64,000 nt of DNA, from contig NZ_CP027783.1 of assembly GCF_003795125.1 (NCBI RefSeq), positions 124,001 to 188,000 on the forward strand, read 5' to 3'. Under the pieces are notes generated by a model. The model saw only the letters and a list, made by a program, of their open reading frames with translations. It had not been told where the DNA came from and ran no database searches. Below, one piece after another: positions 42,097 through 50,446 of the stretch. The position numbers and the translations under genes are program-made. How positions within the stretch are numbered: position 1 is the first letter of the stretch; the number at the start of each line of letters is the position of its first letter. This DNA is from Tetragenococcus osmophilus. GTDB lineage: Bacteria; Bacillota; Bacilli; Lactobacillales; Enterococcaceae.

Positions 42097-43635
42097 TTAC
42101 TCGTGCGCCATCATTTCTTGAGCAATTTCTTCTTTTGTCATGTCTTCTGGATAATAAGTTGGCCAATTCTCTAATTGGTCATATAAATCTTCTTGGCTTT
42201 CTCCACCAAAGAAAATATGGAAATGTGAAGATTCCGTAGGAGTAATGCTATGGTCACTAAATTGTACATATTTATATTCTCCAGCATTCTCATCTTGTGT
42301 TTCAAAATTATAACGAACGCCCCGATTACCACCCTCGTAGTCTAAAATTTCATAACCTTCATACTCATATTCATATTCATGGTTCTCTCCATCTACGATA
42401 AAGTTTATTGAATTATCAGTAATTTTTATTTCATCAACATCTGTTTGATATCCCGTTTCATAGTACTCTTTGTACTCCTGTGGCGATTGATCTTGATTTA
42501 GTTTCGATTGATATTCAAAGACCTGATCCAAAGTACCGTCTTCTAATAATGGATAAACGGACTGCCAATCACCAGCATAATCTGATAAACTACGGTCCTC
42601 CACTTCCTCATCTTCAAAGTAGCCATTATAAACTGTATGCTCCTCTTCTTGAGGTCCTTCTTCTGGCTGAATTTCTTCGCCTGCAATGTCCGTAGTCTTT
42701 TCTAAAGCTGCTAAGTTATCTTCCATAACGGAAATATAATCTTCTCCATTATCCATTTGCTCGTCAGTCAAACTTTCTAATGGATTTAAAACTTCCAACT
42801 CTACTCCAGTTTCATCAGCCAAAGTACGCGCAATTTTATCGTTTGCGTTTTCTTCAAAATAAATATAATTAATATCATTGTCTGATACGTACTCTTTCAA
42901 CTCTGCAAGACGAGATGGACTTGGTTCTTGATCAGGAGACAATCCAGCAATAGGCACTTGATTTAAGTCATAATCTAACGCTAAATAGCCAAAAGCCGCA
43001 TGTTGTGTAACGAAACTTTTTTGCTGGGCACTCTCTAATGTTTCTGTATAATCATCATCTAGATCTTCTAACTGCGAAATATAATTTTCCGCATTTGTTT
43101 CAAAAGCTTCTTGTCTTTCTGGATACAATTCTACCAATTGATCTTTAATCGACTCCACTTCTTTAACTGCCATCTGAGGCGAAACCCAAGTATGAGGATC
43201 GAATTCATGACTGTGCCCTTCTTCCCCATGATCGTGATCATGGTCATGCTCCTCCTCATCGCCAGGCATCAAGGTAATTCCTTCTGTCCCCTCAATTACA
43301 GCTGGTTCGTTTTCTTGCCAACCTTCGCTTGCTTCAGGTACCCAGGTCTCCATATTTTCGTTATGATAAACAAAAGCGTCTGATTCTGTAATTTCAGCAA
43401 TATCTCTAGCTGAAGGTTCATAATCATGGGGCTCATTTCCTGAAGGGACTAACAGTTCGACATCGCCTTCATCGCCAACAATATTTTCAGTAAAGTCATA
43501 CATAGGATAAAAAGTTGTCATAATTTGCAATGACTCATCTTGCTCATTTGCTGCAGATTGATCGTCATTTCCGCAAGCACCCAACACTCCTAATGTTAAA
43601 AGACCAACAAAGCCTAAACTTAATTTTTTATTCAT
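42097..43635 (-). CDS. adcA: Zinc ABC transporter binding lipoprotein with ZinT domain (AdcA-type)
   Basis: About 512 residues. Lipobox LGACGN at the N-terminus. ZnuA-like domain with a His-rich loop (EEHDHDHDHGEEGHSHEF) and ligand His residues in PHDYEP, DPHTWVSP and TQHAAFGYL. The C-terminal ZinT domain (after about 340) has WQSVYPLLEDGTLD and ends with zinc ligands in SSHFHIFFG. It captures zinc outside the membrane for an AdcBC transporter that is not in the window. Start at the ATG with GAGGG 7 bases upstream. It is 16 bases after rpmG, under the Zur box at 43835. Confidence 0.93.
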   Translation of the reverse strand: MNKKLSLGFVGLLTLGVLGACGNDDQSAANEQDESLQIMTTFYPMYDFTENIVGDEGDVELLVPSGNEPHDYEPSARDIAEITESDAFVYHNENMETWVPEASEGWQENEPAVIEGTEGITLMPGDEEEHDHDHDHGEEGHSHEFDPHTWVSPQMAVKEVESIKDQLVELYPERQEAFETNAENYISQLEDLDDDYTETLESAQQKSFVTQHAAFGYLALDYDLNQVPIAGLSPDQEPSPSRLAELKEYVSDNDINYIYFEENANDKIARTLADETGVELEVLNPLESLTDEQMDNGEDYISVMEDNLAALEKTTDIAGEEIQPEEGPQEEEHTVYNGYFEDEEVEDRSLSDYAGDWQSVYPLLEDGTLDQVFEYQSKLNQDQSPQEYKEYYETGYQTDVDEIKITDNSINFIVDGENHEYEYEYEGYEILDYEGGNRGVRYNFETQDENAGEYKYVQFSDHSITPTESSHFHIFFGGESQEDLYDQLENWPTYYPEDMTKEEIAQEMMAHE

Positions 43636-43651
43636 TTTAACCCTCACTTTT

Positions 43652-43801
43652 TTATTTTGTTTCTACAAATAACGCTCGTCTACGTAATTTAGGCGAATAT
43701 TTTTTTCGCTCTAAACGTTCTGGCGTGTTTCGCCTATTTTTACTTGTTATATATAAGCGTTCACCTGTCTCTTTGCACTCTAAGACGATATTTTCTCTCA
43801 C
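43652..43801 (-). CDS. rpmG: Ribosomal protein L33, zinc-independent paralogue (short gene)
   Basis: 49 residues with a GTG start and AGGAGG 10 bases upstream. The sequence reads [20 protein letters not shown], ends [10 protein letters not shown], and matches bacterial L33. Zinc-binding L33 has two CxxC pairs; this copy has a single Cys, so it is the C-minus form that replaces the zinc form during zinc starvation. It shares an operon with adcA behind a Zur box, which supports that role. Confidence 0.93.
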   Translation of the reverse strand: MRENIVLECKETGERLYITSKNRRNTPERLERKKYSPKLRRRALFVETK

Positions 43802-43834
43802 TTTTATCAGAACCTCCTATTATTTTTAAATTAC

Positions 43835-43893
43835 AAATCGTAACTATTACGTTTTATAAATGATAATATACCAAGTTAAAAATTGATTGTCAA
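43835..43893 (-). promoter_or_regulatory. Zur-box promoter of rpmG-adcA
   Basis: TTGACA at 43888-43893 and TATATT at 43865-43870 with a 17-base spacer on the minus strand. A palindrome AAATCGTAACTATTACG (43835-43851), close to the Firmicute Zur box TCGTAATnATTACGA, lies at the transcript start. Zinc-loaded Zur should shut the operon off. Confidence 0.88.
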
Positions 43894-43981
43894 TATAAAA
43901 TAACATGAAATTTCAATCACATGAACGATTGAACAATTGTTTATACAAAATTTTATCAATAATTATAGGATATCAGATAAC

Positions 43982-44026
43982 AAAAAAAGGACGATAGTTT
44001 GCTAAACAGATCTTCAAACTATCGTT
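43982..44026 (-). terminator. Terminator after alkD
   Basis: ACGATAGTTTG / CAAACTATCGT with a 13-base loop and a T7 run on the minus strand. Confidence 0.9.
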
Positions 44027-44032
44027 TCTATA

Positions 44033-44737
44033 TTATTTTTGTGTTTTTCCAGTTTTAGTATTTGCAGAAATCAATCTCTCTGTAACTTTGATTACACCTG
44101 CAATTTTCTTTATCACGTTTTTACCAATCCAAATTTGCGCTTTATCATCACTGCTTTTAAATTCATAAGCAAGTTGTAAAGCTTTTTTATTATCTTCAAA
44201 GTTCCGTTTCCCTATTTCTCTTAATGCCCAAGCTACAGCTTTTTTTACATGGACATGACTATCTTGAGAGTAATTAGAAATCAAGCTTAAATAGACGTTC
44301 ATTGTTTCTGTATGAATATCTTTTTCGTGTATCACTGAAGTGGCGATTAAAGTAAAAGCAGCACACTTATAATAAATTTTGGAGGATTTCACCCATTCAA
44401 GAACGAATTCAAGATAATTGTGTAATTTAAAAATAAGTTCTTTACATAAATGATCACACAAATCCCATAAAATAACGTCCGACATTAATCTATTAATATC
44501 TTGATAAGTTAGCTTATTAACTTCGGATAAAAATGTAGCCAGTAATTTCGCTTCATGATAATCAGTTTCCCATAGTTGCCATGCTAGTTGGTTATTTTTA
44601 TTGACTTTTCTGGCCATTTTACGAATAGAAATCATCGGCACGCCCATACTAGATTCTCTTGGAATTCCCAAACGTACAACATTTTCTTTATATTTTTCGG
44701 AAGGATAGGATTGAAGTTCCGACATAATTTCTTTCAT
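44033..44737 (-). CDS. DNA alkylation repair protein, AlkD-like HEAT-repeat glycosylase
   Basis: 234 residues. Helical repeats with the family residues in VPMISIRKMARKVNKNNQLA, LWDLCDHLCKELIFKL and VKKAVAWALREIGKR. AlkD removes bulky or cationic alkylated bases without base flipping. It is read from GGAGGGG about 11 bases before the ATG. It stands alone; the spacer upstream holds array D. A separate Ada-type alkylation response is at 53042. Confidence 0.88.
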   Translation of the reverse strand: MKEIMSELQSYPSEKYKENVVRLGIPRESSMGVPMISIRKMARKVNKNNQLAWQLWETDYHEAKLLATFLSEVNKLTYQDINRLMSDVILWDLCDHLCKELIFKLHNYLEFVLEWVKSSKIYYKCAAFTLIATSVIHEKDIHTETMNVYLSLISNYSQDSHVHVKKAVAWALREIGKRNFEDNKKALQLAYEFKSSDDKAQIWIGKNVIKKIAGVIKVTERLISANTKTGKTQK

Positions 44738-44827
44738 TTTCTATTACGCCCCTCCAAGGCACTTTGTAAGTCTCGCACGTATTTTTTTATTTCCGTTTTT
44801 TTAATAAATAAGGGATCAACAAAGAAA

Positions 44828-44940
44828 ACTAGAACTTGTTTTAAAAAGCAGGTCTAGATTATAAGAAAACTTGAGTAAGCTTCTCAAAGTAGTTCTAGTT
44901 TTCTTATAATTTAGAGCTAGTCTGGCAAAGTAGCTCTAAA
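44828..44940. repeat. Palindrome array D, 41-bp period, word CTAGAACT / AGTTCTAG
   Basis: TCTAG or TCTAA right arms start at 44853, 44894 and 44935, steps of exactly 41 bases. Left arms CTAGAACTTG, AACTTGAG and AGAGCTA pair with the following AAGCAGG..., CTCAAAGT and TAGCTCT. It is the most degenerate of the six arrays. It lies between the alkD start and the broken HAD gene. Confidence 0.75.
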
Positions 44941-45070
44941 AAACTAAAAAACTAGAGTTCGAATAAGAAAGTAATTTTAAAAAAAGAGGCGACTATTTTT
45001 GTGCATTTTATCACAAATTAATTCATCTCAAAATATCTTACATTGTAACTCTTACCTCAAAAGTATTTCT

Positions 45071-45721
45071 TTAGTTGCTTATCACAAACTCACTCGGACT
45101 ATCAGAAATATAATCAGGTTCTAGTTCAAACCGATTTTCACTAAACCAACGCACGCCTACTGTTGTTACACCAATGTTTTTACCAGCACCAATATCTGTA
45201 TTACCGTCTCCAAAAAAAACTGCTTCTTCGGGATTACTATTCAGTATTTTTAAGGCTTTAAGAAGTCTTTCACTATCAGGTTTATGATTGATAACATCAT
45301 CATCGGTTATCATTGCATCAAAGTAATTTCCTAGTCCCAGTTTATCGAGCGACATCTCTAAGACGCGTCGTCCTTTCCCTGTCACCATCCCTACTTTCTT
45401 TTGATTCCTTTTTAAATGATCTAATAAAACAAGAACTTGCTTTATTTCTTTCTGACTAATAAATGAATCATGTTGCTCCAAATATAATTTGTAAAACATT
45501 TCAATAGCCTCTGATGTATCTGCTCTATTGATTAAATTCTTTTCGATTATCCTTTCTTCTGAAGGACCAAAGGACTTGACGATTTCCTTATCTGTCATCT
45601 CTACATGATTAAATTATTTAAAAACTTTCCTGAAACAGTCAAAACAAAGAGGTAAGGTATCGGCCAGTGTGCCATCAAAGTCAAAAATATAAGTCGACTT
45701 TTGTTCATTAAATTTATTCAT
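45071..45721 (-). pseudogene. HAD-superfamily hydrolase with an in-frame stop after codon 35
   Basis: From ATG 45721 the frame reads YIFDFDGTLADTLPLCFDCF (motif I with both Asp), then RKVFK and TAA, and continues in the same frame as FNHVEMTDKEIVKSFGPSEE to a stop at 45071. Motif II is in VGMVTGKGR, and motifs III-IV in NHKPDSERLLKAL and AVFFGDGNTDIGAG. So a phosphoglycolate-phosphatase-like gene of about 216 codons is cut by one nonsense codon. The downstream 175 codons lack the catalytic Asp. Confidence 0.88.
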
Positions 45722-45794
45722 TTCAATATTACTCCTCGTAATTTTTAGAAATCGATTTCATAGCTAACATATAATACTTATCCACTCATTTCAA

Positions 45795-45840
45795 TAAAAA
45801 AGTAGAAAAAGTATTCATAACGAACAATTCTTCTACTTCT
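45795..45840 (-). terminator. Terminator of the 45868 lipoprotein gene
   Basis: AGTAGAA / TTCTACT outer stem with a T-run on the minus strand. Confidence 0.7.
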
Positions 45841-45867
45841 ATTTAGTAATGGACTAAACATTTAGTT

Positions 45868-46800
45868 TTACCATTTATCTTCACGCACATTTTGGAAGCT
45901 TTCTTCTATGACTTCCTTGTCCTCAGGATTTTCCATTTTTAATCTATCTGCTTCCTGACTAGCTGCAGCTTCAGAACTTTGTACATGTACGTCGGGATCG
46001 TCAATGGAATTAATATAGTCTGACGCTTCCTGCCATGCATCGTTTATAGCGTCATAGTATTCTTCTGCCTTTGTTTCATCTTCTTCTGATTTATCTTCTG
46101 AAGATTCCTCTGTATCTTCGTCTTCATTGGCTTCTGCGCTATTTGGACGCTCTTGCACATACTCTACCATGTTTTTACTATCCAAATCTTCTTCTCCAGG
46201 GTTTTCATCAAAATTTCTAGCAGCTAGAGTAATCGTACCCTCGTCATTATAGAATAGATAATAAGTATCGCCCGCTATCTGCAATGAATCATTATTCTCT
46301 TTTTCATCTCCAAGCTTAACCTCAGTATTCACTTCAACATCTCGTTTTTCTCCATCATCTCCGATAAGTGTAATTTTTTCCGTTGGAACTGACGCAATAG
46401 TAACTAGATACGCCAAATCTTCCTCTTCAGATAGGCTAATATAAATTGCTTTGTCAAAATCATCCGAGTCTTTCATATTTATGCTAATCTCTTTTGGTAA
46501 ATTCTCCTGATTGGTTGTAAAGTCGCGTTGATAAGTTTTTTTATCATCAGGTAACGACTCTTGAGTAAAATCAGCAAGATTTACGGCATAAGGATAACTT
46601 TCATTCTCTTCTTCATTTCTGCTTTCTTCAGTCGATTGAGTAGATATTTCACTGCTTTGTTCAGAACTAGAACTTTCCGAAGATTGAGTAGTCGTTTCAA
46701 CCGTACTAGAAGTTTCAGCTACTGAATTGGTTTCGGTTTCATTTTGTGAACAAGCAGATAATAGTAATATACCAAATAATAACACATAACCTTTTTTCAT
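45868..46800 (-). CDS. Serine-rich acidic lipoprotein of unknown function
   Basis: About 310 residues. Lipobox LLLSAC, then about 55 residues of Ser/Thr/Glu (ETSSTVETTTQSSESSSSEQ), a folded part (about 75-210), an acidic stretch, and a C-terminal helix. No family is recognised for the folded part. Start at the ATG of MKKGYVLLF, with AGGGG upstream. It is the first of three lipoproteins of similar build between 45868 and 49974. Confidence 0.75.
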   Translation of the reverse strand: MKKGYVLLFGILLLSACSQNETETNSVAETSSTVETTTQSSESSSSEQSSEISTQSTEESRNEEENESYPYAVNLADFTQESLPDDKKTYQRDFTTNQENLPKEISINMKDSDDFDKAIYISLSEEEDLAYLVTIASVPTEKITLIGDDGEKRDVEVNTEVKLGDEKENNDSLQIAGDTYYLFYNDEGTITLAARNFDENPGEEDLDSKNMVEYVQERPNSAEANEDEDTEESSEDKSEEDETKAEEYYDAINDAWQEASDYINSIDDPDVHVQSSEAAASQEADRLKMENPEDKEVIEESFQNVREDKW

Positions 46801-46890
46801 TATTTTCACGCCCCTATATTAAAGATAGCTTAGAACAAGATTTTTACAAAATCTAATTAAGTTTAAATGCGTTATTGAGAGAAGAAACTA

Positions 46891-47169
46891 TTATTTTATA
46901 GTCAAAAAGGTAATTACTTTACTTAAGCAAAAATACTTCTTAAAATTACGCCAACAAGAAGAATTTCCATTTTCTAGTACTCGGCTAAGATTAGAGAAAG
47001 CTTTTTCTGCCTGTCTTTGAAATTCATCCTTATATAGCAACTCCCCTCTTTCGTTAACACCTGTTTGACCAGAAACGAATAATAGATCGTCCACCATAAT
47101 ACCCTGTGATAAATTAAATGCTGTATAGGAATCTGGATACATTTTAATTTGTTCAATTTTTTTACACAT
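46891..47169 (-). pseudogene. RidA-family protein, truncated
   Basis: The N-terminal half reads NLSQGIMVDDLLFVSGQTGV and DEFQRQAEKAFSNLSRVLEN, as in RidA imine deaminases. After GNSS the frame is wrong. The expected continuation is only faintly seen in another frame (VFLLK, SNYLFD), and the catalytic Arg of the normal C-terminal half is absent. The rest of the gene is missing. The remnant stands alone, divergent from the toxin-antitoxin pair. Confidence 0.75.
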
Positions 47170-47271
47170 GATACTCCCTTATATAGAGACTTTTATAGTT
47201 CAGTGTCCTGTATAGGGAGCATGTCAATCATGCAAAAATTGATAGTAACTAAACAAAATTTGGATATAAAA

Positions 47272-47334
47272 AAGAATACAAACGTATTCTTTTATGTTAT
47301 AATTATTATACAAAATTAGAGGAGGTTTGATTCT
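47272..47334 (+). promoter_or_regulatory. Toxin-antitoxin promoter with operator palindrome
   Basis: A perfect palindrome AAGAATAC-AAAC-GTATTCTT (47272-47291) lies at the -35 position of a TATAAT at 47298-47303. AGAGGAGGT precedes the antitoxin ATG. It is a likely site for autorepression by the ribbon-helix-helix antitoxin. Confidence 0.75.
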
Positions 47335-47550
47335 ATGACTACTACTACTATTCGTATACCTGAAGAAGATTACAAAAAAGTAAAAGATATGGCCGCTTTT
47401 GAAGGAATGAACGTTTCTGAATTTATGCGTAAAGCCATTTTAGAGCAGGTCGAAGATTCACTTGATTACCAAGCTGCTGTTGACACTGTAAATGAACGTA
47501 ATGAACGCGTTTCGCGAGAAGAAGTATTGAGAGAGGTATTTTCTGATTAA
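47335..47550 (+). CDS. RelB/DUF6290-type antitoxin (ribbon-helix-helix)
   Basis: 71 residues. TTTTIRIPEEDYKKVKDMAA, then GMNVSEFMRKAILEQVED form the ribbon-helix-helix that binds DNA. The acidic C-terminal tail should wrap the toxin. It overlaps the toxin gene by one base (TAATG), typical of coupled toxin-antitoxin pairs. Confidence 0.9.
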   Translation: MTTTTIRIPEEDYKKVKDMAAFEGMNVSEFMRKAILEQVEDSLDYQAAVDTVNERNERVSREEVLREVFSD

Positions 47551-47819
47551 TGTATACTTGGAGTTTTGATAAAAAAGCCCTTAAGGAATTTAAGAAATTA
47601 GATAAACCTATCCAGAAACGTTTGGTTACATGGTTAGACAAGCATATTGAAGGGACCGAAAATCCACGACAATGGGGAAAGGCTCTTGAGGGTGATATGA
47701 AAACATACTGGCGTTATCGAGTAGGCAGTTTTCGCTTGATCGTAGATATTATTGATAATGAGTTTATCGTTTTAGTCCTTAAAACAGGTAAACGAAATGA
47801 TGTTTACAAAAACAAATAA
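47550..47819 (+). CDS. RelE/ParE-family toxin
   Basis: 89 residues. RelE fold: SFDKKALKEFKKLDKPIQKR helix pair, then ALEGDMKTYWRYRVGSFRLI and VLKTGKRNDVYK, with Arg and Lys in the usual active positions. RelE enzymes cut mRNA at the ribosome. It is translationally coupled to the antitoxin. A terminator overlaps its 3' end. Confidence 0.9.
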   Translation: MYTWSFDKKALKEFKKLDKPIQKRLVTWLDKHIEGTENPRQWGKALEGDMKTYWRYRVGSFRLIVDIIDNEFIVLVLKTGKRNDVYKNK

Positions 47820-47857
47820 AATCTCTTGCTTTAACTAGCGAGAGGTTTTATTTGTTT
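47810..47857. terminator. Bidirectional terminator
   Basis: AAACAAATAAAATCTCTTGCT / AGCGAGAGGTTTTATTTGTTT around TTAACT. It contains the end of the toxin gene and the 3' end of the opposite lipoprotein gene. Confidence 0.88.
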
Positions 47858-48515
47858 CACTGTCTCCAATAAGTTCATAAACGACCCCGTTATCTCCTAA
47901 GATGTATTTATGAATCGAATAATCTGAATCAGCTGCTTTTGAGAAACCTTCTGCTGTAGCTGATTCTTTTGGCGTTTCATCATAACCTGTCACACCAGAA
48001 GATGAAATATAAAAAACAACGCCGCCTAAAGAATGGATATCAAATGCATCGTATCTAGGAAGATCTTCCTCGGGATATGGATCTTGTGTTTGAATTTCGC
48101 CATCTTCTGTTTTTGCAAACCAATCGCCTATCCCAGCAGCGCCATGTTCAAAATACTTATCCGTTACCGCCATTTCGCCTTCTTCAGCACGTGGAATTGC
48201 CCAATCTAAGAACGCTTGAGAAACCTCCTCTTTTTCTTCATCGGAATATTTTCTTATCGAAATATTTTCTTCTGTCTCTTCTGGGTCAGAGGAAGTGGTC
48301 ACTGTGGTGGAGTTCGTTGTTTCTTTTTCACTAGTAGCAGTCGATTCTTCTGTTGTAGTATGATCAGTAGCTTTATTTTCTCGAGTGGAGCTAACAGTTT
48401 CTGATGATGTATTAGTCATTGAATTTCCCGCTTCGTTTGCCGATTCCACTGAGCAACCAAGTAAACTTACCCCGGAGATAGCAAACAATGTATATAGCAA
48501 TATACTTTTTCTCAT
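47835..48515 (-). CDS. Threonine/serine-rich lipoprotein of unknown function
   Basis: About 226 residues. Lipobox SLLGC, then a Thr/Ser/Glu linker (TEESTATSEKETTNSTTVTT) and a folded domain beginning YSDEEKEEVSQAFLDWAIPR, with DSDYSIHKYILGDNGVVYEL near the end. It resembles small secreted proteins of lactobacilli and enterococci of unknown role. Start at the ATG of MRKSILLY, with AAGGAAGTG upstream. Second of three lipoproteins in the island. Confidence 0.75.
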   Translation of the reverse strand: MRKSILLYTLFAISGVSLLGCSVESANEAGNSMTNTSSETVSSTRENKATDHTTTEESTATSEKETTNSTTVTTSSDPEETEENISIRKYSDEEKEEVSQAFLDWAIPRAEEGEMAVTDKYFEHGAAGIGDWFAKTEDGEIQTQDPYPEEDLPRYDAFDIHSLGGVVFYISSSGVTGYDETPKESATAEGFSKAADSDYSIHKYILGDNGVVYELIGDSETNKTSR

Positions 48516-48618
48516 GTTCTTAGTCACTTCCTTCACGAAAATTATTTCCGATTCTTTTGAGGAATTACATTGTAAAAAAGTACTTTAAATATAAAAATAT
48601 ATTGATGTTTATTACTTC

Positions 48619-48819
48619 CTAAGATGGGCTGAATAGTTCATCAACTGTTACCTTTAATTCATTAGCTAAGTTAAACGCTAAAACTAATGTTGGATCATAC
48701 TTATCGTTTTCAATAGCGTTAACTGTTTGGCGGGAAACACCACAATTTTTAGCCAATTTTTCTTGGGATAAACCTAATTGTTTTCTTTGGCTTCGAATAA
48801 TATTTTTCGTATCAACCAC
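48619..48819 (-). CDS. XRE-family regulator (YozG/YvaO-like)
   Basis: 66 residues from a GTG that overlaps the end of the membrane-protein gene. The helix-turn-helix is NIIRSQRKQLGLSQEKLAKN, CGVSRQTVNAIENDKYDPTL, then LANELKVTVDELF. Upstream in-frame residues belong to the other gene read in a different frame. The pair membrane protein plus tiny XRE regulator is common in Firmicutes; its signal is unknown. Confidence 0.88.
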   Translation of the reverse strand: MVDTKNIIRSQRKQLGLSQEKLAKNCGVSRQTVNAIENDKYDPTLVLAFNLANELKVTVDELFSPS

Positions 48820-49105
48820 CGAACTTTCTTTTATAATATAATAAAGAAATAAAATACACAGCAGCAGCAACAGTAAGGAATGAAAAAGGACTTCCACTCG
48901 AAAAAAATTGTGGTTCAATAAAACCAACAACAATTTCAATTACTAAGCTACCCATTGTTATTCCTAAAGTGGAAGTACTCGCCTTTCCGACAATCATCTG
49001 TCTTCTTTCATCGCCTTGCTTTCCTAGCGAAAACAACATTGCCACATCTAAAATAAGCAAAACAAGCAATAAGACTACGAATGCAATAATGCCAGCGTTA
49101 ACCAT
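48812..49105 (-). CDS. Small membrane protein paired with the XRE regulator
   Basis: 97 residues with three hydrophobic helices (about 3-24, 44-62, 72-90) and a basic loop GKQGDERRQMIVGKAS between the first two. This is the usual DUF2178/DUF3796-like partner of YozG-type regulators. The start is the ATG of MVNAGIIAF, with GGAAGGGG 8 bases upstream. It overlaps the XRE gene by 8 bases. Confidence 0.85.
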   Translation of the reverse strand: MVNAGIIAFVVLLLVLLILDVAMLFSLGKQGDERRQMIVGKASTSTLGITMGSLVIEIVVGFIEPQFFSSGSPFSFLTVAAAVYFISLLYYKRKFGG

Positions 49106-49256
49106 ATAGAATACCCCTTCCAATTATCTCATTTCAAAAATGTCAAATACTTTTTACATTTTTAGCTTAAATTATATAAAATGGTATGTCAAGATGTTTT
49201 TACATATTAAAAAGTACGTTTGTCTTGAAAAAATATAAAAAATGAAGAGTATGGAT

Positions 49257-49304
49257 AAAAAATGCAAAAAGGTTGTAATTAATTACTTCTTTTTGCATTT
49301 TTTA
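49257..49304. terminator. Bidirectional terminator
   Basis: AAAAAATGCAAAAAG / CTTTTTGCATTTTTT (with one unpaired base) around a 15-base loop; it follows the DUF4767 lipoprotein stop. Confidence 0.85.
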
Positions 49305-49314
49305 AACGCTATGT

Positions 49315-49974
49315 TCACTCACCATTCACAATATCGGCAAAACCATCTCTTAACTGCGGATTATCTGTCTCCCAAAAATAAAAATTATTTTCTGCATTTC
49401 CTTGGTTTTGTTTTGAGACAAGCACTTTAGGTTCGCCTTCATGGATAGTAAAGAAATAAAGATGTTGCTCTAAATATTCTTGCGTATCAGCATCAGAATA
49501 CACCGCTACTAAAGCATAATTGTCTTCTGTTGCTTCCCCATCTTCTGACCATTCAAATTCAACTGGATCTTCGTCCAACATAGTTGTCCAGTCCTTGTCC
49601 TCTCCTACAAGAGTATCTGGAATTTGTGTCCCATACCAATCGACGTTATTTCCCTCAGAATATTCTTCGTACTTTTGGTCCATGGTTTCTCCCCACTCCG
49701 CCATGAACGCATCCAAAGATTGCGCTTTGTCGTCATTCCATAGGCTTTCTTCTGCTTCTGAAGTGGATGATGTCGTACTCTCACTAGTGCTTGAAGAACT
49801 TGTACTTTGACTTGAGCTTTGGCTTATCATTTGACTAGTACTTTCTACCGTTTCACTTTCTGATACGGATGTTGATACATTTTCATTAGGCGAAGCTTCA
49901 GTCTCTTCACTTGATTGACAACCCACTAGCAAAAGTGTACTTGCTAGCATTGAAACAATTAACCCTTTTTTCAT
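49315..49974 (-). CDS. DUF4767-family lipoprotein
   Basis: About 219 residues. Lipobox LLLVGC, a Ser-rich linker (about 25-80), then a domain opening LWNDDKAQSLDAFMAEWGET with MDQKYEEY and DWYGTQIPD, the pattern of DUF4767 proteins of Listeria and enterococci. The role is unknown. Start at the ATG of MKKGLIVSM with AGGAGGG 5 bases upstream. Third lipoprotein of the island. Confidence 0.85.
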   Translation of the reverse strand: MKKGLIVSMLASTLLLVGCQSSEETEASPNENVSTSVSESETVESTSQMISQSSSQSTSSSSTSESTTSSTSEAEESLWNDDKAQSLDAFMAEWGETMDQKYEEYSEGNNVDWYGTQIPDTLVGEDKDWTTMLDEDPVEFEWSEDGEATEDNYALVAVYSDADTQEYLEQHLYFFTIHEGEPKVLVSKQNQGNAENNFYFWETDNPQLRDGFADIVNGE

Positions 49975-50004
49975 CGAAACCCTCCTTTTTATCCACGCAT
50001 TCAT

Positions 50005-50226
50005 TTTGTGGTAAACAATTTTTAAAACGCTTGCAACTCTTCTTATAAACTTATCCTATTATACTTTCTCATGAAAGAAAAGTACTTCTTTGATTTACCT
50101 TCCTACTTAAGAACAAAAGAAGTTAGGTTAGCAGCCATTCCATCGACACAAATCTTGATATAGTTTTTCTTTTCAAGTAAGTTTTATATACGGGAGTAAA
50201 CTACATAATAAAGGGACATCAAGAAA
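50005..50226. other. Gene-free spacer before array F
   Basis: No supported gene. It holds the promoter region of the DUF4767 gene (an ATTATACTT-type element near 50056-50065 on the plus strand is the only -10-like word). A weak palindrome AGTTTTATATACGGGAGTAAACT near 50180-50202 may be a decayed unit of array F. Confidence 0.35.
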
Positions 50227-50345
50227 ACTTCTCTTCATTTGTCACAAAATCAGAGGAAGTATGAATGACTTCCATTCATTTTAAAAAAACCGAGACTAGT
50301 TTAGAGGACTTCCCTTCTTTTTTCGAAAATAACCAGAAATACTTA
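50227..50345. repeat. Palindrome array F, 41/40-bp period, word ACTTCC / GGAAGT
   Basis: ACTTC arms start at 50227, 50268 and 50308 (41 and 40 bases apart). The clearest right arm is GAGGAAGT at 50253-50260; the later ones (TAGAGG, CAGAAATACT) are eroded. It lies between the DUF4767 lipoprotein start and the alpha-amylase terminator. Confidence 0.72.
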
Positions 50346-50357
50346 ACATCACAATGA

Positions 50358-50406
50358 AATTCCCTTGCTTACTCACAACCTAAATTGCATGTAAACAAGG
50401 GAATTA
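50358..50406 (-). terminator. Hairpin after alpha-amylase
   Basis: AATTCCCTTGTTTAC / GTAAGCAAGGGAATT around an 18-base loop. The following T-run is short (TTTC), so it may be a weak terminator or mRNA-stabilising end. Confidence 0.65.
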
Positions 50407-50446
50407 TTAATCATTATAAAGTCTGCAGCCATCATTATTAGTATAT

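Noticed and set aside
48820-48939. N-terminal membrane extension of the XRE regulator
   Set aside because: Those 40 residues are the membrane-protein gene read in another frame; a GTG at the gene overlap is a better start.
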